64,000 nucleotides of DNA from Acanthosepion lycidas (taxonomy: Eukaryota > Mollusca > Cephalopoda > Sepiida > Sepiidae), in the NCBI GenBank assembly GCA_963932145.1, contig OZ010599.1, positions 45,413,565-45,477,564 on the forward strand, written 5' to 3'. Positions 54,041 to 63,158 of the stretch are shown piece after piece; position 1 is the stretch's first letter; each line of letters opens with the position of its first letter. A program made the position numbers and the translations under genes. The notes under the pieces are model-generated. The model saw nothing but the letters and a program-made list of their open reading frames with translations, had not been told where the DNA came from and made no database searches.

Positions 54041-54571
54041 GTAAGTTATTATTCCTTTCATTTACATGTCATTTGTCACATGATGCAAGTTGTGTTGCAT
54101 CCATTGTTTGGTATCAAGATGTTAATATCATCTTTCTGGATATTATCTAAAAGCAAAGATATTATTTATGAAAATTATATCTTAGATGACATTTTTTGAA
54201 ATAAATGGAAGAGACAGTCAAGAGATATTCATTGTGCTTATAACTTCATGTATCATCAACATTATTTTGATTCTGTTCTCACTGAGTAGAATTTTCTATT
54301 TACATTCAAACTAATATCCTCATCTTTGTTGGTATCATCACAATGCTTCAGCCATTGTACTTTCTGGCCTTCTTCAGTTGTTTGTCAATTTGAGAAATCT
54401 TCAAGGAATTTTGAACTGAACCCTTTATTTTTATCTAGATTGTTCTCATTCCACTGTCTATGTCTAGGGATATTTTGCTTTGTTCCTATTTAGTATTGCT
54501 CAGTTCATTGCTTGCCCTGTTTTCACTAAGTCTGTTTTACCCTTTCCTGGGATTGAACTCACAATTACTAT

Positions 54572-54870
54572 GTCCAATGGGACAATAGCCTAGTGAATTG
54601 AGTGTTGGTTTGTTAATTTGGTGAGATAGTAATTGTCAGTTCAATACCTGGCCTGGATAGTACAAACTTAAACCAGCTATAACTTAGCAGCATAATAAAA
54701 GAAAAGACAATGTATCTCAAGAAATAGACAACAGTACTAGAATAATCTACCACCACATATTAAATAAAGAGTTCAGTTTGAAATTCCCTGAAAGTCACCG
54801 AGATTGACAAATACCCAAAGAAGGTTGGAGGGTATGACAGATGAAATGCTGTGATAAAAACAACAATGAT
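54572..54870 (+). mobile_element. tRNA-derived SINE (family C)
   Basis: GGGACAATAGCCTAGTGAAT holds the A-box and GTCAGTTCAATACCTGG the B-box. The body AGAATAATCTACCAC and the distal CCCTGAAAGTCACCGAGATT, GGAGGGTATGACAG match 29605 and 36368. A partial inverse family C sequence also seems present at 54400-54570 (TCCTATTTAGTATTGCTCAG, ACTCACAATTACTATGTCC). Confidence 0.75.
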
Positions 54871-55261
54871 GCCTAAATGTAAATAATGGAAACTTCACAT
54901 CCCAGACAGAAACTTGGTATTTATTAACACTCAACTTACACTTAATATATAAAAGGCAATTTGTTTGAGTGCCCATGTTTTTTGTGAACCGTTTTCTACA
55001 AAATTCCATATATACTCAGTTGTACTGTTGTTCTCTTTGTTAAATGAAAAGTTTTGATAATAATACAATGTAGCTACTTCCCGTTGAAGAAAACTGTATC
55101 AAAAAGTATCTTTGTAGAGTTACTAATAAAAATTGGGCACTTTTAACAAGTTGTTGGGGTTTCTCTGGAAATCTACCTATCACTGGTTATAAATACTCTT
55201 AAGAATAATTTTGTCTTTATCTTTCTGTCTGGGCAGCATTACTAACAATAATATCTAGAAT

Positions 55262-55359
55262 CATCATTATTATTATTATTATGAAGAAGAAGAAGAAGAA
55301 GAAGAAGAAGAAGGATGATGATAATAATAATAATAATAATTATCATCATCATCATCATC

Positions 55360-55391
<32 letters not shown>

Positions 55392-55396
55392 TATTT
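55262..55396. repeat. Compound trinucleotide microsatellite
   Basis: Successive ATT, GAA, GAT, AAT, ATC and ATT runs; a mosaic parallel to that at 2950. Confidence 0.95.
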
Positions 55397-55779
55397 GAAC
55401 TTCCATTGTTACATCACCAAAATGACTTTAAACAAAATTATTTAAATAGTGCTCAAGTTTAATGTTTAATGTTAATGTTTGTAACACATGCAGATGGAAT
55501 CAAAATGTATCCAGTCTATATTTTCATGTGACTGTCATCAAAGAACGATTCAAGGATTCCTATATATGTGTGTGTAAAACTATACATACATTTACAGTCA
55601 TAAATATTTATATATTATATGTAAAACAATGTTCTCAAAACACATACACACAAGATGGTGGTGAAAAAATATACACAAGAGGTAGCTTGTCCAACACACA
55701 CAAATCTGACCAAATGATCAAACATCGGAAATTTTGAGAAATGTTTGGATCAAGAATTTTTCAACCTTGCTTTGTGTCC

Positions 55780-55965
55780 CTAGATGCAAGCCACTAGTGG
55801 CCTGTTAGTGGGCAGCCAATGGCAGGCCACCGGTGGGTCTCTAGTGGTCCGCCAGTGGTAACATTACCTAGACAAAGACGCTGATGGTCTGACAGTGGGC
55901 CACCAGTGGTAAATGCTCGTGGCATGCTACCCAGTGGCAGATTGGTGGCTTGGGTGTAGGTGTGT
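55780..55965. repeat. GC-rich cluster of CCACnnGTGG palindromic motifs
   Basis: Motifs of the form GCCACCAGTGG occur in degenerate copies: CCACTAGTGG, GGCCACCGGTGGG, TCCGCCAGTGGT, GGGCCACCAGTGGT and ACCCAGTGGCAG. The block stands out as the most GC-rich of its neighbourhood. Minus-strand translation gives TTGGPL repeats within a 64-codon frame (55988-55794), which is not convincing as a gene. Confidence 0.65.
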
Positions 55966-56059
55966 GTAATGCTTCCATTGAATATCATAAGAAATTAATG
56001 CATTGTCTTAATGTAATTTGCAACCAGTCAGTGGGAAGCCTTACTACATATGTATGAAC

Positions 56060-56373
56060 AGATGCTCTCCCATTGAATTACTCAGTCATTGAGGAAGCAT
56101 GTGTACTATTTGATCATCACAATAACCATAAATGAGCAAGTAGATTCTTCATGTATCCCATGTAGGAGTTTCTGGCAAAATATCACAGTGTCCAGGTATG
56201 TGAGTCCTTATTATAATACAGATTTAGTTCCCTTCCAGCTTCTGGCTTTTCCCAAAGATAAAATCCTGATTGAAATATACCTGAATGAGATTGAGGAGAA
56301 AGTGATGAAGCAGCTAATAACAATCCTGAAAGAAGACTTTGCAGATTCTTATGAAAAGTAGAAGAGACACTGT

Positions 56374-56380
<7 letters not shown>
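56060..56380 (+). pseudogene. Mariner transposase C-terminal fossil (element 6)
   Basis: The plus strand from 56107 reads VLFDHHNNHK (second Asp block, HDNAPAHK in relatives), then FWQNITVSRYVSPYYNTDLV, where relatives have LAKNNIT...PPYSPDLAP. LLAFPKDKIL corresponds to FWLFPKIK and EIEEKVMKQLITILKEDFAD is the C-terminal helix. The final W-x-RW-x-(R/K)CI block is reduced to KRHCDR, and GATA repeats follow. Part of it (56089-56361) is one 90-codon open frame, which could be mistaken for a gene. Confidence 0.75.
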
Positions 56381-56414
<34 letters not shown>

Positions 56415-56415
56415 G
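56376..56415. repeat. (GATA)n microsatellite
   Basis: About ten GATA units at the mariner fossil's 3' edge. Confidence 0.95.
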
Positions 56416-56527
56416 ATTTTTGTTATACTTTTTGTCTTATCAAATTTTTTCAGGTTATTTAAAGCCAGAAAATATTTTTAGATTATAAAAATTTTGGAAA
56501 AATAATAATGATTTTTACTGATACAAG

Positions 56528-56767
56528 TTTTACTAATTAGCCCATAGCTGGGAGAGGAGAAGTGTTTCATATCTTTCCTTTTCCAGTTAAGTGAATATAG
56601 CAAACCTAACTGGGATTAGAATGTGGCTTTCCAATTTTCAACTCTGAGCTATTATTCAACACCTGGTATTCCCAAGTGGTCATCCATCGAGGTACTGGCC
56701 AGGCTCAGTGTTACTTAACTTTGGTAATTGTACAAGAAATGGTTTTTCAACTTGATATGGGTGTAAG
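56528..56767 (-). mobile_element. Chimeric 5S/tRNA SINE (copy 2)
   Basis: Minus strand: the 5S part from 56767 reads GCTTACACCCATATCAAGTT, then CCAAAGTTAAGTAACACTGA, GCCTGGCCAGTACCTCGATG and GATGACCACTTGGGAATACC. A short deletion removes the 5S 3' end and the start of the tRNA-like unit. TGAATAATAGCTCAGAGTTG and the body GGAAAGATATGAAACACTTC, CCCAGCTATGGGCTAATTAG then follow. Order and junction agree with 42420-42698. Confidence 0.8.
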
Positions 56768-56890
56768 CCTTCAAGAAAGACATTCAGATTACTAACACAA
56801 AAACAGAGAATGTCTCATATCGAGAATATTTAACATTGAAAAACATAAGGAAAAAATTAATTATTTTTAATAATATGTGGAAATCTTCGC

Positions 56891-56935
56891 TTTTACCTGA
56901 AGATGGTCGCAAGACCAGAAACACATGTAGTAAAA
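56891..56935 (+). ncRNA. Hammerhead ribozyme candidate with complete core
   Basis: TTTTAC (stem I), CTGAAGA (56897-56903), TGGTC GCAA GACCA (stem II with a GNRA-type loop), GAAA (56918-56921), AC ACAT GT (two-pair stem III), A at 56929 as cleavage base, GTAAAA (stem I). Every invariant base of the type I hammerhead consensus is present, and both stems I (6 bp) and II (5 bp) are perfect. The very short stem III is typical of Penelope-like and retrozyme hammerheads. Self-cleavage after A56929 would be predicted if transcribed. No other part of a host retroelement is recognised around it. Confidence 0.7.
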
Positions 56936-57061
56936 TTATGGAAAATAAAGCATAATATTTTTTTAAAAAATCCACATTACAACCAAAAACATTTGCAGCA
57001 CCTCTCTTCTCTTCTTTTTAATATACACACTTTTCTCTCGTTGGAACCACTATAACCTCTT

Positions 57062-57067
<6 letters not shown>

Positions 57068-57139
<72 letters not shown>

Positions 57140-57150
57140 TGGATAGATAG
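57068..57150. repeat. (TA)n(GA)n(GATA)n microsatellite
   Basis: TA then GA then GATA units. A weak hammerhead-like inverse motif (CTGATGATGTGTCAC then AAAAC) follows at 57165-57212. Confidence 0.95.
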
Positions 57151-57577
57151 ATAAAAGTTCAAATGATATATCTTCTGACTCAATGTTTTACAGTGACACA
57201 TCATCAGGATAAAATAAATCTATTGAATTCATTAACAGATATCATTTAGAATTTTGTTTTAAATACTTTGCTCTAAATATTAAATTTGTTCTCTACTAAA
57301 AATGTTATGACATGATAACATTTCATATGAAATTGTTTGATTATGTATTTTATAATCTTACTGTTATAAAGGACATTTCTTTTAATCTTAATTAAATAAA
57401 CATTGTGTTTTCAATGATCATAGTTTCTCAAATATAGACACATTTAAATTATCAAAATATTCTAAATTACTGACTGTATTCTTGGGCAAGTATACTTATT
57501 TTTATTTATTTACTTTTTATTCTTTATTTATTCATTTTTATTTAATGTTTTTTAATTTATAATTTTTAATTTGTATA

Positions 57578-57581
<4 letters not shown>

Positions 57582-57640
<59 letters not shown>
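57582..57640. repeat. (TA)n(GATA)n microsatellite
   Basis: TA and GATA units abutting the next repeat element. Confidence 0.95.
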
Positions 57641-57649
57641 TTAAAAGAG

Positions 57650-57848
57650 TAATCTAGTCATTTACCATCACCTGAAGAGGCACAGCTTAGTGCCGAAACA
57701 TGAAAACTATTGTGTAGCAATTTTTAACATGTTTTTGTTTTAATCTCCTATAATAAATAATATTATGGTCTACTTTGTATTGAGCCCTTTTTTAAAATTA
57801 TATGCTATGAACAGTGGAATTATACTCATTTGTTCTCATGTTATACCT

Positions 57849-57850
<2 letters not shown>
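57650..57850 (+). mobile_element. Dispersed repeat carrying a hammerhead motif (copy 2)
   Basis: Sister of 35925-36130. The hammerhead part at 57667-57715 has CTGAAGA (57672-57678), a perfect stem II GGCAC AGCTTA GTGCC, GAAAC and a later GTA. The 3' strand of stem I is mutated (GCAAT for GTGAT). TA arrays lie on both sides (57582 and 57852). Confidence 0.7.

Positions 57851-57851
<1 letters not shown>

Positions 57852-57906
<55 letters not shown>
57852..57906. repeat. (TA)n microsatellite
   Basis: Pure TA array. Confidence 0.95.
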
Positions 57907-57909
<3 letters not shown>

Positions 57910-57912
<3 letters not shown>

Positions 57913-58590
57913 TTAATTTACTTATTTTATATCATTTTATTCATTATTATTATTATTTATTTATTTATATATTTTATTTAATTAAGTGTTTTTAATTATT
58001 TTTTCACAAAAATTTATTTATATATTTTAAATTTTTTTTTAATATTATGCATAAGAATATTTGTAATTGAATTATAAATTATAAAGCCTGTGTCTAAATA
58101 AATTAAAATGTCATATATTAGATGTATTTGACCACTCAAAATCTATAAAATTACTTTAATTAAATTATTAGTTTATATTTTTTTATGAAGTTTTAATCTG
58201 GTCTTATGTTGCAAAATAAATGTTTATTAATATATTTGGAATTTCCTAAAATTCTATTATTTTTATTTAACACACTGTTTTGAATTTTGGAACTAATTAT
58301 TTATAACTTTTCTTCTCAACATATATTAAGATTGTGTCTGTATGTGTGCATCCATGATTATAAAATGTCATATAATTACCAAATGTCTGCTATTTAGTGA
58401 ATTGTGCTTATAACTTCTCAATAAATTAACTGACTTTGTTTATTATTGACATACATACACTAGAAATATTTATGTTTTGTGATCCACAATAATCAAGTAA
58501 AAATCAATAAAATATCAGCAAAATTAAACAAAACCAATGATTGGAAATGGGGCAAACTTTTAAAGAATTCCAGCCTGCAACAAAAAGGTC
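57910..58590. other. Extremely AT-rich stretch, nothing recognised
   Basis: Mostly TTTATT/AATTAA sequence. A 40 bp piece at 58120-58160 (ACTCAAAATCTATAAAATTA) recurs at 58810-58845, on the other side of the MITE. Confidence 0.5.
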
Positions 58591-58597
58591 CTATATA

Positions 58598-58784
58598 CAG
58601 TGTAACCCGGATATAAGAGATCCGGATATAAGAGAAACCTGGATATAAGAGAGATTTTCTCTGGTCCCAAATTAGAGCCATACTTACCTAAACAAAATAG
58701 ACCAAACCCGGATATAAGAGAAAACCCGGATATAAGAGACTTCTTCTCCTGTCCCGACAACTCTCTTATATCCGGGTTACACTG
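58598..58784. mobile_element. Pogo/Tigger-type MITE, 187 bp
   Basis: The termini CAGTGTAACCCGGATATAAG and their exact inverse (about 23 bp) are flanked by TA duplications at 58596 and 58785. CAGTGTAA is a hallmark start of pogo-group ends. The GGATATAAGAGA motif is repeated three times inside the left end and twice more before the right end. These repeats look like subterminal transposase-binding sites. No coding sequence. Confidence 0.9.
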
Positions 58785-59399
58785 TATTTGAAATTTATTA
58801 GATGTATATGACCTCTCAAAATCTATAAAATTATTTCATTTATAAATCTTCTCACCTGCAAAAAAATATTTTTAAATAAGGAGAAAAAGACATGATTCAG
58901 TATCTCATCCCCAGCTTCCAACTAAAACAGTTTTGCTTGATTTGAGCTTGAAAACACTCTTATAGATCTATTTATAAATCAGAGTAGACTAATTTAAAGA
59001 AAAAAATGAAAAAAAAAGAGGTTCACTGCAAGAATTGAATAACGTTAAAAAGAAACCTCAGGTGATATTTGATAGAATCACTTTGTTTTTTGTTTTTTTT
59101 TTTTTGTTGTTTTTTAAACAATTTATTTGGAATTCCACACTCACATCATTTTTTTGATTTTTTATTTATTAGTTTCATCCATAATTTCGTTTTAGCTTCC
59201 TAAAAAAGTCTTGATATAAACTGGGTCATTTGAATAGTGGGGGCTAAGCTACTGTGTAATTCTTTTCCTGCACCTTGTGAATGAGAAGTGATTAACTGAG
59301 CAAGCAGGTCATGCAAAATAAATAACAGTAATAAGACCATTAATGGTTACACTGTTCCAGTTGTCCAGGCGCTCTCCAAAAATTAACAATTAATTAACA

Positions 59400-59777
59400 T
59401 TCAATATAATAAGAATCATTCTTCTATTTCTCCAGCCTTCCTTTCCCAGTCTTCTTTCTTTTTCTGATTCTTCTTTTCTCACATTCTATTGGTCCACCAG
59501 GCTTTACTTTATTCTTGCCATCTGGCACCATAATTCCAACTAAATCAATCAACTTTTATCTATCTCAGTCTGTTCGTATTTCATCCTGTTCAAAAGTGTC
59601 TATTACATATTGTTCAAAGCTACCTTATTCTGTTCATATCTTGCTATCAATCTGCTCATTTTTATCTATCCTATTTTGTTGCTATCAATTTTCCTGTCTT
59701 GACATGTTTTTTATCCATTTATCCTTCTTTTCTGTCAGTTAATATCTAGCTTTGTTCACCTTTCTCTTCATACATCA

Positions 59778-59816
<39 letters not shown>

Positions 59817-60308
59817 TCATGCAAACTTTCTTTCTATCTTTCATATAACCTTTCTTTCTTTCTTGCATCCTTTCTCTCTTTTAATAACTCTTTGGAATTT
59901 TTTATCCTTCATTTTCTTCCTTTGCTGCTATATTTAAAAAAAAACTCTCTCTCTCTTTAACTCATCTTCTTTTTCTTTGTTTCTTTTTCTTTTTTTTTTC
60001 CTTTTATCATTGTTTTTCAATTTCTCTATCCTATCCTTTTACTTCTCTCTTGTCTTATTATTCCTGTGCCTTTCTTTCTTACTTTCTTTCTTTCTTTCTT
60101 TCTTTTAATAATATCTTTGGAATTTTTCGTTTTTTTTCTTCTCTGGTATTTTTATAAAAAAATTCTTCTTACTATCTAACTGACTTTTTTTTTCATTTCT
60201 TTTTCTGTTTAATTCATTATTGTCTTTTAATTTCTTTCTTCTTATCACTTTTTTTCTCCTTTTCAATTTTTTTCTCTCCCATTCTCCCTTGTTCTTCTTA
60301 TCCTCCAT

Positions 60309-60340
<32 letters not shown>

Positions 60341-60360
60341 TTCTAAAGTCAATAGTGAAT
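59400..60360. repeat. Long pyrimidine-rich tract with (TTTC)n runs
   Basis: C/T-rich on the plus strand with TTTC arrays at 59781-59818, 60070-60105 and 60308-60342. Open frames of 60 to 95 codons on both strands are compositional. It is the mirror image in strand bias of 3600-4385. Confidence 0.9.
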
Positions 60361-60369
60361 AAATGAAAT

Positions 60370-60880
60370 CTAGATATCCAAAAAGCAATCAAATATTAAG
60401 ATGTCATCTCTCAAAAAGCAAAGAACAAGTCATTATGTTATTTAAAAAAGGAAAATGAAAAAAAGAAGCCACAAACAGAAGCAGAGACTCTAAAACAGTT
60501 TGATCTCATGGGAATTATACTAAGTACCCATAAATCTAATCAGACCCAAGAAAGCAATGTGAGACGTGACATTTCACAATTTTGTTTTTCTAACCCTGAA
60601 AAAAAAAAACTGTTTTGTTTTTCTACATAGGTGAATCAATATGTCCACTTCTAATGTTGAAAAAATATCATTTTACACTAAAAATATTTTTCAGCATAAT
60701 CTCTTTTTCAATACTGATTAGTCACATACATTATGAACATTATACAGTGAAAATTTCAGATCAAATTAAGCTATGTTCCAGGTTGCTGACTTGATGCACA
60801 TTTGTACATTATCTCTCATACACACACACACACACACACACACAAGTATATACAAGTACAAATATATGTATTGGGGGTGC
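60370..60880. other. No recognised feature; CA run at 60821-60844
   Basis: AT-rich with a CA microsatellite. Confidence 0.45.
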
Positions 60881-60883
60881 TGA

Positions 60884-61010
60884 AAAGTTCTCAGCCTGAC
60901 TCATTTCTCAAAATCTGATCAAATGATTAGACACCAGAATTTGCTTCTTTAAAATATTTTCTTGGCCAGACTGAGAATGTTTTTTACTAGCCTTTGTACA
61001 TATTCCAAGA
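60884..61010. mobile_element. Mariner-like end or short MITE
   Basis: GGGGGTGCTGAAAAGTTCTC shares its first 19 bases with 20660. ACTGAGAATGTTTTTTACTA near 60975 is a poor inverse. Probably a truncated mariner end. Confidence 0.4.
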
Positions 61011-61149
61011 ATTTGAATTTTTCATAACATTTTTGTCATGAAAAATTAAAAAATAATACAGAACTCTGTAAAAGATTTTTCTGTTGAATAAAACTGATTC
61101 TATTATTCTTTATAATCTGAAATATCCACTCACTTATTAAATAATAATT

Positions 61150-61225
61150 TTTATATATATATATATATATATAGATAGATAGATAGATATAGATATAGAT
61201 ATAGATATATATGTGTGTGTGTGAT
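61150..61225. repeat. (TA)n(GATA)n(TG)n microsatellite
   Basis: TA, GATA and TG units. Confidence 0.95.
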
Positions 61226-61900
61226 TGTTTATTTGGTCAGAAATCCTTCATTTATACAGGTTTCATTGAAGATATTTGACAAGGCACTGAGATTAAGCTT
61301 TATATGATATTTTTTTTCTTGAATTCATAATGAGATTTCCATTTTGGATATAAAGTGCATAAGAACTATCCAAACGATCTCTAGAAAATACTTACACACT
61401 ATATATCCAAAAAGGAAATCTCTTGTATGCATGCAAGAAAAATATAGTACATTTAAATTGTTTTTCATTGAAATACCAACAAGAATGATAACAGTCAAAG
61501 TTAAAATACATTTTTAAAATACATTCACACATTTTAGGTATATATAGAAATTTAGACATACTCTATGAATACAGTTTCCACAAAAAACCTTCTGCAACAA
61601 TTACTCTACAACCTTAATCATGACAAATAACTAAACCAAAACTACTGTATTTCATCAGTAATATAACACAGAAAAAAAATCCCCCAGAAAAAAATGTCCC
61701 ACATATATTTTTGTTTTTAATCTCATTAATAGAGGACACAAGTGTATCCTAAAATTCTGATTTTTAACATCTGTCTCATCATGCTTCAATTTGGTCTAAT
61801 ATGCAATAAATATTACTAGTTTTACTATCAATATTATTATTTTTGTGGTCTTTTTATCTCTCAAATTACTTTCATCAGCCTATTATATCTATTGTATCTC
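61225..61900. other. No recognised feature
   Basis: AT-rich. A short inverse pair, AATGAGATTTCCATTTTGGA (61329) and TCCAAAAAGGAAATCTC (61407), could form a hairpin of about 17 bp with a loop of about 60 nt. Confidence 0.4.
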
Positions 61901-61905
61901 ATTCA

Positions 61906-61910
61906 TATAT

Positions 61911-61956
<46 letters not shown>

Positions 61957-61963
61957 GTATCTC

Positions 61964-62010
<47 letters not shown>
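61906..62010. repeat. (TA)n microsatellites with TATG units
   Basis: TA and TATG arrays directly left of the inverted-repeat element. Confidence 0.95.
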
Positions 62011-62013
<3 letters not shown>

Positions 62014-62156
62014 ATGCATGTTTCATTAAATAATATCGACAAGTTTTTCCTATTTATTTTAAGTAAGTTCCTTTCATATTATCTGATAAGCTTAAGGAAC
62101 TTACTTAAAATAAATAGGAAAAACTTGTCGATATTATTTAATGAAACATGCATCAA
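62011..62156. mobile_element. Foldback element with perfect 63 bp arms
   Basis: The arms (62011-62073 and 62094-62156) are exact inverses around a 20 nt loop. The arm sequence ATTAAATAATATCGACAAG relates it to 39990-40324, whose centre with the hammerhead-like hairpin is lost here. The flank GCTGCCTAAATATACAC is shared with 40345-40365. TA arrays lie on both sides. Confidence 0.85.
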
Positions 62157-62180
62157 TGAAAAATTGCTGCCTAAATATAC

Positions 62181-62184
<4 letters not shown>

Positions 62185-62242
<58 letters not shown>

Positions 62243-62280
62243 TATATGTAGATATATATATATAGATATATATATATACA
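62185..62280. repeat. (TA)n array with GATATA interruptions
   Basis: TA units with GATATA variants toward the right. Confidence 0.95.
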
Positions 62281-62301
62281 TATGTGTATCTCACGTATAT
62301 A

Positions 62302-62399
62302 TTAGGTTGGTGCAAAAATAATGACGTAATAATGTTGTTTTTTGATGTATTTTTTAAAGTCAAAAAACGACATTATTACGTCATTATTTTTGCACCAAC

Positions 62400-62403
<4 letters not shown>
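62302..62403. mobile_element. Palindromic mariner MITE (MADE1-like), copy 3
   Basis: 102 bp, nearly identical to 24866-24966, inserted in a TA array with TA at both edges. The loop differs slightly. Confidence 0.9.
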
Positions 62404-62440
<37 letters not shown>

Positions 62441-62478
62441 ATTGTATCTCCTATAAATATGTGTATCATATGTACATA

Positions 62479-62516
<38 letters not shown>
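62404..62516. repeat. (TA)n(TG)n and (TA)n microsatellites
   Basis: Two TA arrays with a short TG run and about 45 bp between them. Confidence 0.95.
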
Positions 62517-62521
<5 letters not shown>

Positions 62522-62529
62522 TTTCTGTT

Positions 62530-62718
62530 TATAGTATACAATTTAAGTAAATGGTCTGTTTTAAATTAAACAGTATTAATTACATTTACTAGCCTGAATG
62601 TTTAAGAAATTTCACAGAAAATATGCATTTTCTGACAGAAATCGAATCTGTATTTCTATATGGAAACCATCATTTGATCTGAGGTGCTATACCATATAGC
62701 TATAGAGAAGGGTCTCAT
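62530..62718 (-). mobile_element. tRNA-derived SINE (family E), diverged
   Basis: Shares AACAGTATTAATTACATTTA, GCCTGAATGTTTAAGAAAT and the B-box complement GAAATCGAATCTGTAT with 12535-12722. The tRNA arms are degraded. A third partial copy (tail only) follows at 62885-62975 with CTGACCTGAATGTTTAAG. Confidence 0.65.
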
Positions 62719-63103
62719 TAGCAAAATACAAATTACTTTATATATACAATCTTTGATGATTTTTCTCAATTGATCATATCTTCTCATGAAACTTATCTTA
62801 ACATAAACAATGAAAACATATAATGAAATGAAATAAGTCTGCCAATTATTTAACATATTTTCTGTTTATACATTAATTTTATAGTTACAATTTATTTAAG
62901 TAATTGTTCTGTTTTTTATTAAACTGTATAATTACATTTACTGACCTGAATGTTTAAGAAAATTTTATAGCATAAATTTACTCTTTTGAACTTCAAGATA
63001 TTTTTGTGTAATTTTGGTAAATATATTTGTTAAGATGAGATGTCAGTGTTATTTTAATTTTTGCATAATTTAGATGACAATTTAACCATTGCCCCCTCTG
63101 TGT

Positions 63104-63106
63104 GTA

Positions 63107-63155
<49 letters not shown>
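63104..63155. repeat. (TA)n microsatellite
   Basis: TA array joined to the next element. Confidence 0.95.

Positions 63156-63158
<3 letters not shown>

Noticed and set aside
56089-56361. 90-codon plus-strand frame resembling a small gene
   Set aside because: Its residues align with the catalytic end of a mariner transposase, so it is a fossil fragment and not a host gene.
61843-62363. Long Tyr/Ile-rich frames across TA arrays, up to 132 codons
   Set aside because: TA repeats translate as Tyr-Ile in any frame; they are not proteins. The same holds for all similar frames at TA arrays.
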